Source: Allokutzneria sp. NRRL B-24872
GTDB taxonomy: Bacteria > Actinomycetota > Actinomycetes > Mycobacteriales > Pseudonocardiaceae
DNA: 64,000 nucleotides
Assembly: GCF_002155965.1 (NCBI RefSeq)
Contig: NZ_MUMH01000041.1
Span: forward strand, 1 to 64,000
Direction: 5' to 3'
Shown here: positions 50,557 to 59,807 of the stretch, in pieces
How the letters are laid out: each line of letters starts with the position of its first letter
How positions within the stretch are numbered: the stretch's first letter is position 1
Notes under the pieces: model-generated
The model's database searches: none
Seen by the model: the letters and a program-made list of their open reading frames with translations, nothing else
What the model was told of the DNA's origin: nothing
Position numbers and translations under genes: made by a program

Positions 50557-51986
50557 AGTGGCAGCCGGGACTGCGGGCGAGCATCGCGCTCACCGTCGTC
50601 CTGGTCACGTTCGTGGCAACCGGAGCGGTGGCGCTGGTGACCTACCGGCTCCAGGTCGGCGCCACGCTGGACAGGTTCAGCGCCTCCGCGAACGCGGGCT
50701 TCGACTCCGATGTCCAGCAGGCGCACCAGTTCACGGTCAAGACGCCGACCGTATCGTCCAAAGTGGACCAGATCGCGGACTACATGAAGGGCAGGCTCGG
50801 CCTGTCCGGCTGGGCCGTCGTGAACCTCAACGGCCGTGCGGGCCAGGTCTCGGACTTCGAGGGCGGGCGCTACTCCTCCGTCGCCGGGTCGCCCGGCATG
50901 GAGGACCAGTGGTGGCCGGGGTGGCTGATCGACCAGAACAGGCAGTGGCCGCGCAAAGCGACCACGTGGGCGGAGATCCACGGTGACACGCGGCTGGTGC
51001 TCGTCGGCGAGATCTCGCCGGATGTGATGCTGGTGGAGACCTACACGACGAAGAAGCTCGACGCCGAGCTGGCTCAGCTGCGCCGACAGCTCCTGGTGGT
51101 CGCGATCGTCGTGGTGCTGCTCGGCGCGGGAGCCGGTCTGCTCGCGGCCCGGCGCATCCAGCGGCGCGTGCGGATCGCGGCCGAGGCGGCGAGGCGCCTG
51201 GGCTCGGGCGCGCTGGACACGCGGCTGCCGGTGCACGGCCGCGACGAGCTGGCCGACCTGGCGACGTCGTTCAACTCGATGGCGCAGCGGCTCAGCGAGT
51301 CCATCGACCAGTTGCGGCGCAAGGACGAGCAGCAGCGCCAGTTCGTCGCCGACGTGGCGCACGACCTGCGCACCCCGCTGGCGTCGATGCTCGCCGCGAC
51401 CGAGAGCCTGAACAGCCCCAGCGAGGACGACCGCGAGCGCTCCACCGAACTGCTCGGCACGCAGGTGCGGCGGTTGAGCACGCTCGTCGAGGACCTGCTG
51501 GAGATGTCGCGCTTCGACGCCGGAGCCGCTGACTTCCGCCCCGAGCAGCTGGACCTCACCGCGCTCGTCGCCGACGCCGTCGACCTGAGCGCGCCCGAAG
51601 CGTCGATTTCCGTTGAAAGCAAGGGAAACGTGCACGTCGTCGGCGATCCTCGGCGGTTGCACACGATCGTCCGCAACCTCGTGACCAACGCGCTGCGCCA
51701 CGGCGATGAGCCCGTCACCGTGACCGTCGACGGCACCGGCCCCGGGTGGGTTCGCGTGATCGTCGCGGACTCAGGACCGGGATTGGCCGAAGACCTCGCG
51801 CCGTACGTGTTCGACCGCTTCGTGCGCGGCGACCGCGCTCGGCAGCACACCGAGGGCAGCGGCTTGGGCCTGGCGATTGCCTACGAGAATGCTGTGCTGC
51901 ACGGTGGACGGATCGACGTGTCCAATGCAGAGGGTGCAGTTTTCACCCTGATCATCCCTCGGGGCACGACGAACTCGCCCGATTGA
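50553..51986 (+). CDS. Sensor histidine kinase
   Basis: A 477-residue kinase starting at GTG that overlaps the regulator stop by 4 nt. Two membrane helices (about 9-31 and 173-195) border an extracytoplasmic sensor of about 140 residues containing DQWWPGWLIDQNRQWP, so it senses outside the membrane. HAMP follows, then His in DVAHDLRTPLA near residue 268, N-box NLVTNALRHG and G-boxes DSGPGLAED and GSGLGLAIA. With a D,D-peptidase gene in front, a cell-wall signal is plausible. Confidence 0.94.
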   Translation: MKWQPGLRASIALTVVLVTFVATGAVALVTYRLQVGATLDRFSASANAGFDSDVQQAHQFTVKTPTVSSKVDQIADYMKGRLGLSGWAVVNLNGRAGQVSDFEGGRYSSVAGSPGMEDQWWPGWLIDQNRQWPRKATTWAEIHGDTRLVLVGEISPDVMLVETYTTKKLDAELAQLRRQLLVVAIVVVLLGAGAGLLAARRIQRRVRIAAEAARRLGSGALDTRLPVHGRDELADLATSFNSMAQRLSESIDQLRRKDEQQRQFVADVAHDLRTPLASMLAATESLNSPSEDDRERSTELLGTQVRRLSTLVEDLLEMSRFDAGAADFRPEQLDLTALVADAVDLSAPEASISVESKGNVHVVGDPRRLHTIVRNLVTNALRHGDEPVTVTVDGTGPGWVRVIVADSGPGLAEDLAPYVFDRFVRGDRARQHTEGSGLGLAIAYENAVLHGGRIDVSNAEGAVFTLIIPRGTTNSPD

Positions 51987-52026
51987 CCACGAAGTCCGGA
52001 GTGCGTCGCTACCTTCGCTCCCGGGG

Positions 52027-52509
52027 GTGGTTGTCGTGGAAGAACGGTGCTTGCACGATCTGGTGGCTGGCCAGTGCGCGGATTGCAAGGCGCCACCGGC
52101 GGGGCTCAAGAAGGTCGGTTACCGCACCAAGGGCGGGAGCGCTTTCCACAACGACCGGGACTGTCCCGGTCTTCAGGAGGGTCAGAACTTCGCCCGGTAC
52201 AAGGGAATGGACGTTCATGAGCCCGAGCGGATCGCCTGGTCCGCGGCTCAGGCCGCAGGTCTCGACGCGTGCCAGGTCTGCGGAACGGAGCAGTGGCTGG
52301 ACCGGCAGAACCGGCTCAGCAAACCAGTCGGTCACAAGCCCTGCGACGTCCACGTGGACGGGAAGTGGTTGCCCGGCAGCATGAAATGGCTCGGGCGCCG
52401 AGATGACGGCCTTTGGTGGGCAGAGGTCGCGTACTCGCGCAACGGCCGCCGAGTGGTGGAGACCAAGAATCAGCGGGACCTCCGCCCACGTCACACCGAG
52501 CGGGCTTAG
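52027..52509 (+). CDS. Cys-rich zinc-ribbon-like hypothetical protein
   Basis: A 160-residue soluble protein. The N-terminus has C-L-H-D-L-V-x-G-Q-C-x-x-C (three Cys and a His), a treble-clef-like or short zinc finger; a second set is FHNDRDCPGL and CQVCGTEQW. The C-terminal part is basic. No family name recognised; the AFHNDRDCPGLQEGQ segment recalls small endonuclease-associated domains but without catalytic residues that I can confirm. GTG start; another in-frame GTG three codons later has better spacing to GGGGG. Convergent with the TetX-like gene, 4 bp apart. Confidence 0.7.
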   Translation: MVVVEERCLHDLVAGQCADCKAPPAGLKKVGYRTKGGSAFHNDRDCPGLQEGQNFARYKGMDVHEPERIAWSAAQAAGLDACQVCGTEQWLDRQNRLSKPVGHKPCDVHVDGKWLPGSMKWLGRRDDGLWWAEVAYSRNGRRVVETKNQRDLRPRHTERA

Positions 52510-52513
52510 CGAC

Positions 52514-53617
52514 TCAGGCGGCGGCGAACTGGTCGAGTAGGCCCTGCGGAGCGTCCTCGGCGAAGCACGTGGCGAGCCCGGCGGCGGAGGCAGCGGCGGC
52601 GGATTCGCTGCGGGGGAAAAGGTTCCGCTCGTAAGCGGTCAGCGCGGCCTCGACGTCGCCGGGGTGCGCGGCGATGGCCTCGCCGAGCGAAGCGCCGTCG
52701 ATCATGGCGAGGTTGGCGCCCTCACCGGCGAACGGCGACATGAGGTGGGCGGCGTCACCGAGCAGCGTGACGCCGGGCGTGCGCGGCCACTGGTGGCCAA
52801 CGGGAAGGGCGTGGATGGGGCGCGGCACGAGTGCTCCGTCAGCGTCGGCGATCAGGGTTTGCAAGCGCGGGTCCCAGTCCGAGAAGTGGCGCAGCACAGC
52901 GGTTTTGGAGCGCGCAGACGCGGTGGTGTGCCAGTCCTCGGCAACAGTGAGCGCGGTGTACACGTGCAGGCTGCCGTCAGGCTCGCGGTGCGCCAGGAAT
53001 CCCTTCCCGGAGCCGAGAGCGAAGAAGAAGCCACTGCCGACGAGCGCGGAGCTGTTGGGGTGGCGCGCATCTGCGGAGTGCAGGTCCAGCTCGATGAGGG
53101 AAACGCCTGTATAGCTGGGTTTCACCGGTGAGACCAGTGGGCGGATGCGGGACCACGCGCCGTCCGCACCGACGAGCAGGTCGGTGGTGAAGGCCGTGCC
53201 GTCCGCGAGGCGGACTTCGTGGCGGCCGTCGCCGAGCGGGTGTGCTCCGACGACCTTCGTGCCCCAACGAACTGGGGGAATCGACCGGAGCAGGAGGTCG
53301 CGCAGCTCGCCGCGTTCGACCTCGGGACGACCGCCGTCACCGTTGTCGGGCGCATCGAAGTGCACGACTGCGTGGCGGTCGAGGATGCGCATGGCCTCGC
53401 CACCGGGGTGGATGAGCGCGCGGAACTCCTCGTGCAGACCGGCTGCGCGCAGCGCCGCCTGGCCGGTGTCCTCGTGGATGTCGAGCATGCCGCCCTGGGC
53501 GCGCGCCGTGGGGGAAGCGTCGAGTTCGAGGACGGTGGCCTCGATGCCGTGCACGTGCAGGACACGAGCGAGGGTGAGCCCGCCCAAGCCCGCGCCGACG
53601 ATGGTGATCGCGTTCAT
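52514..53617 (-). CDS. TetX-like FAD-dependent monooxygenase
   Basis: A 367-residue flavoprotein of the UbiH/PHBH superfamily. Motifs: ITIVGAGLGGLTLARVL (FAD site), GGMLDIHEDTGQAALRAAGL, which is the TetX-subgroup signature, the DG motif GADGAWSRIR, and GDAAHLMSPFAGEGANLAM. TetX-type enzymes hydroxylate tetracyclines or other polyketide substrates. Its ATG overlaps the stop of the TetR gene that precedes it, so regulator and enzyme form a two-gene operon, a layout of inducible detoxification modules. Actual substrate unknown. Confidence 0.92.
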   Translation of the reverse strand: MNAITIVGAGLGGLTLARVLHVHGIEATVLELDASPTARAQGGMLDIHEDTGQAALRAAGLHEEFRALIHPGGEAMRILDRHAVVHFDAPDNGDGGRPEVERGELRDLLLRSIPPVRWGTKVVGAHPLGDGRHEVRLADGTAFTTDLLVGADGAWSRIRPLVSPVKPSYTGVSLIELDLHSADARHPNSSALVGSGFFFALGSGKGFLAHREPDGSLHVYTALTVAEDWHTTASARSKTAVLRHFSDWDPRLQTLIADADGALVPRPIHALPVGHQWPRTPGVTLLGDAAHLMSPFAGEGANLAMIDGASLGEAIAAHPGDVEAALTAYERNLFPRSESAAAASAAGLATCFAEDAPQGLLDQFAAA

Positions 53618-54273
53618 GTGTCGCTCCGATGTGTGTGCAGGATGCCGTTGATCAGCGCCTGGAAACCCCACGAGAGCCGGGCGCGCGGATCGCCGGAGAG
53701 CAGGTCGGTGGCGAGCCCGGCGATGTGCGGGTGGGATTGGGTGGAGTTCAGCGCGGCGGCGAGGCCGGACATGTCCTGCGCATCCCCGGAGTGCTCGGAG
53801 TGCTCGGCGGCGGTCGCGGTGGCGTGCTGGAGCAGGAGGTCGACGCCCCACGCCGCCTGCGCGCGCGGCACTCCGCCCTCGTCGAGCAGGGCCAGCAGGG
53901 TTTCCAGGAGGTTCAGGTAGTTGTGCCCGCTCGGGCGGGACATCAGCGCCGCCTGCGCGAGGCCGGGGTGCTCGAACAGCACGAGCGTGTACGAGGTCAG
54001 CACGCGCTCCAGGCGCTCGCGCCAGTCGCCAGCGGCCTCGGGCGGCTCGACGGTGCCGAGCAGTTCGTCCAGCACCGCCGCGTGCAGTTCGGCGGTGTTG
54101 CGCACGTAGACGTAAAGCGAGGCCGGGCCGGTGTCCAGCTCCTCGGCGAGGCGCCGCATGGTGACTTTGCGCAGACCATCGGCTCGCATGATCCCCACGG
54201 CCGCCGCGACGATGCCCTCCCTGGTGAGGGCGGGCTTGGCGGGGCGTTCGCGGCGGCTGCGCGGTGCGGTCAT
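53614..54273 (-). CDS. TetR-family regulator of the TetX-like operon
   Basis: A 219-residue repressor; N-terminal helix-turn-helix (about 15-60: LTREGIVAAAVGIMRADGL, VTMRRLAEELDTGPASLYVYV). The C-terminal TetR_C-like domain is helical and holds two His-rich stretches. It starts at ATG, with a tandem palindrome 13-42 bp upstream that is the likely autoregulatory operator. The helix-turn-helix and domain lengths match TetR_C_1 members that sense polyketide-type ligands. Coupled to the monooxygenase by a 4-nt overlap. Confidence 0.93.
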   Translation of the reverse strand: MTAPRSRRERPAKPALTREGIVAAAVGIMRADGLRKVTMRRLAEELDTGPASLYVYVRNTAELHAAVLDELLGTVEPPEAAGDWRERLERVLTSYTLVLFEHPGLAQAALMSRPSGHNYLNLLETLLALLDEGGVPRAQAAWGVDLLLQHATATAAEHSEHSGDAQDMSGLAAALNSTQSHPHIAGLATDLLSGDPRARLSWGFQALINGILHTHRSDT

Positions 54274-54285
54274 GGCACCACCGTA

Positions 54286-54315
54286 ACGAACATGTTCGTC
54301 ACGAACAAGTTCGTC
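54286..54315. promoter_or_regulatory. Tandem palindromic TetR operator
   Basis: Two adjoining 15-bp units, ACGAACATGTTCGTC and ACGAACAAGTTCGTC, each a (near-)perfect palindrome around CGAACxxGTTCG. They lie in front of the TetR gene and 93 bp upstream of the divergent PE-PPE gene, so the repressor may control both. Confidence 0.75.
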
Positions 54316-54407
54316 CTGCGGTTTCACCCCGATTTCAGCGGCCGTCGCTAGCGTCCGCCGCGCATTCCCCACTGCGTGTCCCTGCGCGTGGAACGAAAGG
54401 GAAAATC

Positions 54408-55187
54408 GTGAAGAAGACCAGACGCGCCGCCCTGGTCGGCGCGGCTGTAGCGACACTCGTCGCCGGACTTTTCGGGGCGACCACGTCGACTGCACAGGCC
54501 CAGGGGGCCAACTACTACATTCTCATCGGCGGCACCTGCGACGGTGCCGGAAACGTGTACGACAACGCGTGGCTGCGCGGCGGGATTCGCAAGGTCGTGC
54601 ACTACCCGGCGGGTGCCGCCGGGCTGCCGGGCTGCGACCAGACGCCGATGGACCGCAGCGTCGCGATCGGTCACGACGTGGCGAAGCGCGTGGTCACGGA
54701 CTCCTTCAGGGAGAACCCGCGCGCCACTTTCACCGTCGTCGGGTACTCGCAGGGCGCCCTCGTCGCCAACAAGGTGCTCAACGACATCGCGGACGGCAGG
54801 CTCGGCGTCGACAAGTCGCGTTTCCGCGCGAAGATCTTCGCCGACCCGATGCAGCCGGTCGGGCCGCCCGGACGGGGAATCAGCGCCATCATTCCCCCGG
54901 GAATGGGCGTCCCCTCGCCTTTCGGCGGTTATGTCTCCTTCGGTCCCGGCCGGACCGACTTCGGCGGAATTCCCTTCATCCGCTACTGCATCGAGACCGA
55001 CGGCGTGTGCCACTTCGACACGCTGGAGGCTCCTGGCGGTTACTTCGCCCAGCACCAGTGCTACCAGTGGACCCGCCCGGCCGACCGCCGCTCGATCATG
55101 GGCGACACCATCGCGGACGGCGTCTTCACCAACGGCTCGGTCCACCTGCCTCGGCAGAACTGCCGCCCGCCGTGGCCGACGGGCTGA
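54408..55187 (+). CDS. Secreted PE-PPE-type serine hydrolase
   Basis: A 259-residue exported alpha/beta hydrolase. Signal peptide residues 1-30 (ending STAQAQG). The nucleophile motif is GYSQGA (Ser near residue 113), as in cutinases and the mycobacterial PE-PPE domain; the YILIGGTCDG start and FADPMQP after the nucleophile fit the latter. Cysteines (GTCDGAG, LPGCDQ, IRYCIETDGVCHF, HQCYQW, RQNCRP) suggest disulfides. Likely acts on acyl esters outside the cell. GTG start with AAAGGG. Divergent from the TetR gene and its operator. Confidence 0.85.
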   Translation: MKKTRRAALVGAAVATLVAGLFGATTSTAQAQGANYYILIGGTCDGAGNVYDNAWLRGGIRKVVHYPAGAAGLPGCDQTPMDRSVAIGHDVAKRVVTDSFRENPRATFTVVGYSQGALVANKVLNDIADGRLGVDKSRFRAKIFADPMQPVGPPGRGISAIIPPGMGVPSPFGGYVSFGPGRTDFGGIPFIRYCIETDGVCHFDTLEAPGGYFAQHQCYQWTRPADRRSIMGDTIADGVFTNGSVHLPRQNCRPPWPTG

Positions 55188-55293
55188 TGCGAACACCTGA
55201 ATAGACCCGCCCGGAATCCCCAAAAGCCTGGGCTGTTCGGCCGGTCGGCGGCAGACTTGTCGCCGACCGGTCGAAGCACGGTGAGGGGGCCGA

Positions 55294-58200
55294 GTGGCGG
55301 TGCGGTTTCGGCTGTTCGGTGGCGTCGAGGCATGGGTGGACGACCACCTCGTCGACGTGGGCCACGCACGACGGCAATGCGTGCTGGTCGCGCTGCTGGT
55401 CGAGGCGAACCGCCCGGTGTCGACGGAGCAGCTGATCGAGCGCGTCTGGGGCGACTGCCCTCCGGCGAGCGCGCGCAACGCCCTGCACGGTTACCTCGCG
55501 CGGCTGCGCACGGCGGGCCTGGAGATCAACCGCCACCCCGGCGGCTACGCGCTCGTCGTCGACGCGAAGTCCGTTGACCTGCACCGTTTCCGGCAACTGC
55601 TCGCGCAAGCCCGCTCCGCCGACGACGAACGCGCGCTCGCCCTCTACGGCGAAGCACTGGAGCTGTGGCGCGGCGAGGCGTTCGCCGGGCTGGACACGGC
55701 GTGGCTGACCACGGTGCGCACGACGCTGGAGGCCGAGCGCGCCGCCGCCGAGCTGGACCACACCGACGTCCGCCTGCGCTGTGGCCAGCACGAGGACCTG
55801 GTGTTGCCGCTGACGGCACGGGTCGACCAGCACCCGCTGGACGAGCGGGTGGCCGGGCAGCTGATGCTCGCGCTCTACCGCGGTGGCCGCCAGGCCGAAG
55901 CTCTGACGCGCTACGAGCAGACCCGGGCGTGCCTCGCCGAGGAGCTGGGGACCGATCCCGGACCGGCGCTGCGCCAGTTGCACCAGCAGATCCTCCGCGA
56001 GGACCCGGCGCTCGCGCTGTCCGCGCCGCGCAGCGACCTCCCCGGTGACGTCGCCGATTTCACCGGCCGCGCCGAGGAGATCCGGCAGCTGCTGGACATC
56101 AGCGCGGGCACGACCGTGGTGATCTCCGCGATCGACGGCATGGCGGGAATCGGCAAGACCACCCTCGCGCTGCGCGCCGCGCACCAGCTGGCCGACCGCT
56201 ACCCCGACGGCCAGCTCTTCCTCGACCTGCACGGCTACACCGAAGGACGGCAGCCGGTGGAGCCCGCCGCCGCGCTGGGCAGCCTGCTGTGCGCGGTCGG
56301 TGTGCCCACCGAGCAGATCCCCGACTCCGTGGAGGAGCGGGCTTCTCGGTGGCGAGCCGAGCTGGCACAGCGCCAAGTGCTTGTGGTGCTTGACAATGCG
56401 GCCACCGCAGCGCAGGTTCGGCCGCTGCTACCGGGGACCGCGGGTTCGCTGACGCTCGTGACCAGCCGACGTCGCCTCGCCGACCTGGACACCGCGTGCT
56501 CGATCTCGTTGGAGCTGCTGCCGAAGGACGACGCGATCGCGCTGTTCACCCGGATCATCGGGAAGCAGCGGGCCGACGCCGAGCCCGCCGCGACCGAGGA
56601 AGTGGCTCAGCTGTGCGGATACCTGCCCCTCGCGCTGCGCATCGCCGCCGCGCGGCTGCGCGCCAGGTCCGCGTGGACGGTGGCGCACCTGGCCGAGCGG
56701 CTGCGGGACGAGCGGCGCAGGCTGGCCGAACTCTCGGTCGGCGACCGCAGTGTCGCGGCGGCGTTCTCCTTGTCCTACAACGATCTCCCGCCCGAGCGAA
56801 GGCGGCTCTTCCGGCTGCTCGGCCTGGTTCCTGGACCGCACTGGGACGCCTACCTCGCGGGCGCGCTGACCGCGACGCACTTCACCGAGGCGGAGGAGGG
56901 CCTTGAGCAGCTGCTGGACGTGCACCTGCTCACGCAGCCCTCGCCCGGGCGCTACCAGCTGCACGACCTGCTCCGCGAGCACGCGCGCTCGGTCGCGCTG
57001 ACGGAGGAGTCGGAGGACGAGCGCGCGGCGGCCGTTGACCGGGTGCTCGGCTACTACTGCACGGCGGGCGCGAAAGCGGCGCAGATGGGCGTCACCATCG
57101 AAGGTGTCACCGACCATCCATTCAGGACGGACGAGATCGAGACCGGGCTGCCGGTGTTCCCCTCCTATGACAGGGGGATCAGCTGGCTCAGGACCGAGCG
57201 GCCGAACCTGCTGGCCGCGCAGCGGCTGGTCCCGGAAGGCTCGGACGCCGAGCCCGTGCGCTTGCAGATGCTGAAGATGCTGGCGTTCGCGCAGTGCCTG
57301 GACGGGCAGGGCGCGGAGGGCGTCGAGTCGACCAGGCGACTGCTCGCGATGCTGCCCGCCGACGACGGCATCCGCCGGATGATCGCGGTGATGTTGTGCG
57401 CCACCGTCGAGCGCATGTTCGGCTCGGCGGGCCGGGCCAAGTCGATGCTGCTGGGCGAGCTGCGCAGGCTGCCGGAAGGCGATTCCCCCGAGTCGGCCAC
57501 GCTGCACATGCGGCTCGCGGTGGAACACCTCACCGCCGGGGACGTCGAGGGCTCGACGGAGTTGCTGGACCGGCTGGCGGCGATGGAGCTGGCGACCGCG
57601 ATGCGGTTCTCACTGGCCGTGCTGCGCTCGATGGCCGCCTACCTGAACGGAGACGTCCCCGCGACGGCCACGTGGCTGGACACGGCGGCCGCGCTGCTGC
57701 CTCAGATGTCGCGCGAGGAGCACGCCGCGTGGGTCGAGGCGCTGTCGTGGCTGTGCTGGGTCGAGGTGCTGGCGGGCCGCGTCGACGCCGGGCTGGCGCA
57801 CGCGGACCACGCGGCGGAGCTGGCCGAGAACTGCATGTCCAACTACGTGATGGAACACCACGTGATGTCCACGGTCATGTCGGTGAAATCGTTCGTGCTC
57901 GGGCGGATGGGCCGCTTGGCCGACGCTTCGGCGCTGGCCGCGAGCGCGGTGGAGCGGGCGCGGCTGATCAGCCTGCCGGAGACGATGTCGATGGCGCTGT
58001 CCGCGCACTCGTTGGTGCTGAGCTGGCTCGGCGATCACGACAGCGCGCTGGGGCTGGGCACGGAGGCGGCTCGGTGCGCGGAGTCCCGCCGCGACTGGCG
58101 CGCGATCATGGCCCGGTGCGGCCCCGGCCTCGTGCTCGTCTACTCCGGCGATGTCGACGCCGGGCGCGAGAGCGTGCGAAGTGCTTGCGACGACTACGAG

Positions 58201-58638
58201 TTCATCGCGCGGGACGAGACCGAGATGCTGGTCCTGTTGGAGGCCCTGGCCTACGCGGAGGCCGCGCGCGGAAGGGCTGACGCGGCGGCCGAATGGGCCG
58301 ATCGCGCGGAACGGGTGCGGCACCCCGCGCACGAGACCAACTCCGCGATGGCCGACCTCATCCGTGCCCACGCGCTGACCGAACTCGACCCGGAGCGCTC
58401 CGCGGAACTCGCGCTGAGCGCGGCGAAGACCTTCCACGGCAACGGTTTCCAGCTCGATGAGGGCCGGTCTCGACTGCGCGCCGGGCTGAGCCTGAGCAAC
58501 GCGGGCCACCACGACCACGCGCTCACCGAGCTGACCGCGAGCGCCAAGCTGTTCACCGCGTGCGGAGCCCGGGCGCTGCGCGATCACGCGATCACCGCGC
58601 GGGGCGAACTCCCCCAGCGCGTGCGTAGGCTCAGGTGA
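55294..58638 (+). CDS. AfsR/SARP-family transcriptional regulator with NB-ARC and TPR domains
   Basis: A 1114-residue regulator. Residues 1-95: OmpR-type winged helix (VRFRLFGGVEAWVD; ALLVEANRPVSTEQLIERVWG). Residues 100-245: bacterial transcriptional activation domain (HRFRQLL; GLDTAWL; ALYRGGRQAEALTRYEQTR). Residues 250-550: NB-ARC NTPase with Walker A GMAGIGKTT near residue 284 and Walker B VLVVLDNA. The rest (about 620-1100) is helical TPR-like. SARPs switch on antibiotic clusters. GTG start (another GTG two codons later). Its TGA overlaps the ATG of the next monooxygenase, a coupling that ties the two in one unit. Confidence 0.94.
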   Translation: MAVRFRLFGGVEAWVDDHLVDVGHARRQCVLVALLVEANRPVSTEQLIERVWGDCPPASARNALHGYLARLRTAGLEINRHPGGYALVVDAKSVDLHRFRQLLAQARSADDERALALYGEALELWRGEAFAGLDTAWLTTVRTTLEAERAAAELDHTDVRLRCGQHEDLVLPLTARVDQHPLDERVAGQLMLALYRGGRQAEALTRYEQTRACLAEELGTDPGPALRQLHQQILREDPALALSAPRSDLPGDVADFTGRAEEIRQLLDISAGTTVVISAIDGMAGIGKTTLALRAAHQLADRYPDGQLFLDLHGYTEGRQPVEPAAALGSLLCAVGVPTEQIPDSVEERASRWRAELAQRQVLVVLDNAATAAQVRPLLPGTAGSLTLVTSRRRLADLDTACSISLELLPKDDAIALFTRIIGKQRADAEPAATEEVAQLCGYLPLALRIAAARLRARSAWTVAHLAERLRDERRRLAELSVGDRSVAAAFSLSYNDLPPERRRLFRLLGLVPGPHWDAYLAGALTATHFTEAEEGLEQLLDVHLLTQPSPGRYQLHDLLREHARSVALTEESEDERAAAVDRVLGYYCTAGAKAAQMGVTIEGVTDHPFRTDEIETGLPVFPSYDRGISWLRTERPNLLAAQRLVPEGSDAEPVRLQMLKMLAFAQCLDGQGAEGVESTRRLLAMLPADDGIRRMIAVMLCATVERMFGSAGRAKSMLLGELRRLPEGDSPESATLHMRLAVEHLTAGDVEGSTELLDRLAAMELATAMRFSLAVLRSMAAYLNGDVPATATWLDTAAALLPQMSREEHAAWVEALSWLCWVEVLAGRVDAGLAHADHAAELAENCMSNYVMEHHVMSTVMSVKSFVLGRMGRLADASALAASAVERARLISLPETMSMALSAHSLVLSWLGDHDSALGLGTEAARCAESRRDWRAIMARCGPGLVLVYSGDVDAGRESVRSACDDYEFIARDETEMLVLLEALAYAEAARGRADAAAEWADRAERVRHPAHETNSAMADLIRAHALTELDPERSAELALSAAKTFHGNGFQLDEGRSRLRAGLSLSNAGHHDHALTELTASAKLFTACGARALRDHAITARGELPQRVRRLR

Positions 58639-59807
58639 TGGACCGAGGGGGAGACGTGATCGAGAAGGCCGTGGTCGTCGGGGGTGGCATCGCGGGAACG
58701 GTTGCCGCGATCGCCTTGCACAAGGCCGGGATCGACTCGGTGGTGCACGAGTCCTCCCCCTCCGGCGCCGACGACGCCGGGGCCTTCTTCACGATCATGC
58801 ACAACGGCATGGACGCGCTGGCCGCCGTGGACCTGGGCGGCGCCGTTGCCGAGCACTCCTACCCCGCGCAGGGCGTCCGCCTGCTCACCGGGGCCGGGCG
58901 CGAGGTCAGCGCGCAGAGCTACACCGAGGGTCCGCGCACCCTGCGTCGGGCCGCGCTCTACCAGCTGCTGCACGCCGAGGCCGCCAAACGCGGCATCCGC
59001 GTCGAGCACAGCAAACGCCTGGTCACCGCTACTGAGAACGACCGTGGCGTGACGGCAACGTTCGCTGACGGCAGCACTGCCGAGGGCGATGTGCTGATTG
59101 CCGCAGATGGCACGCACTCCACTGCCCGCGCGATCATCAACCCCGAGGCCCCGCGCGCCAGGTACACCGGGCTGAACGTGGTCTACGGCTACGCGCCCGC
59201 ACGCGAGGGTGAGGAGCCGAACACCTACACCTTCGTTCACGGCACGCGCGCCGCGTTCGGCTACATCGGCGTGCCCAACGGGCAGACGTGGTGGTTCAGC
59301 CGTCTCCCCGGCGAGGAGCTGGACCTGCGCGCGATGACTGCGCAGCAACGGAAAGACCACGCTGCCGCCTACTTCGCCGACGACGACTTCCCCGCCGTGG
59401 AGATCATCCAGTCCACGGGCGAGGAGGTCATCGGCAGCACCGTCTACGACATCCCGACCACGCCGAACTGGCACACCGCGCGCATGGTGCTCGCCGGAGA
59501 CGCCGCGCACGCAGCGTCCCCGGCGTCCGGCCAGGGTGCTTCGATGGCGCTCGAAGACGCGGTCACCCTCGCGAAGTGCCTGCGGGATCTCCCGCCGCAC
59601 AAGGCTTTCCCGGCCTACGAACGCCTGCGCCGCGACCGCGTGGAACGACTCGTCGCCAGCAGCGCGGAGCGCGACGCCGCCCGCACGAGCGGTGCTCCGC
59701 CCAGGCAGCCCAGCGAGCAGGAGCTGGCCGAGCTGACCAAGCGCCGCCGCGCCTTCCAGTCCTGGCTCTACGAGCACCACATCGACTGGGCCGAACCTGT
59801 CTCCTAG
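58638..59807 (+). CDS. FAD-dependent monooxygenase coupled to SARP
   Basis: A 389-residue flavoprotein of the PHBH/UbiH group: VVVGGGIAGTVAAIAL (FAD site), DG motif AADGTHSTAR, GDAAHAASPASGQGASMALEDA. It resembles salicylate-hydroxylase-like and antibiotic-tailoring enzymes. The ATG overlaps the SARP stop as TGATG; a GTG 18 bp later with GGGGGAG in front is an alternative start. The coupling suggests that the SARP and the enzyme are made together, unusual for a pathway regulator and a single enzyme. Convergent with the nitroreductase-hemerythrin gene, overlapping by 4 nt. Confidence 0.9.
   Translation: MDRGGDVIEKAVVVGGGIAGTVAAIALHKAGIDSVVHESSPSGADDAGAFFTIMHNGMDALAAVDLGGAVAEHSYPAQGVRLLTGAGREVSAQSYTEGPRTLRRAALYQLLHAEAAKRGIRVEHSKRLVTATENDRGVTATFADGSTAEGDVLIAADGTHSTARAIINPEAPRARYTGLNVVYGYAPAREGEEPNTYTFVHGTRAAFGYIGVPNGQTWWFSRLPGEELDLRAMTAQQRKDHAAAYFADDDFPAVEIIQSTGEEVIGSTVYDIPTTPNWHTARMVLAGDAAHAASPASGQGASMALEDAVTLAKCLRDLPPHKAFPAYERLRRDRVERLVASSAERDAARTSGAPPRQPSEQELAELTKRRRAFQSWLYEHHIDWAEPVS

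Noticed and set aside
49274-51986. A vancomycin-resistance (van) cluster
   Set aside because: A VanY-like gene and a two-component system are present but no vanH, vanA/B or vanX genes.
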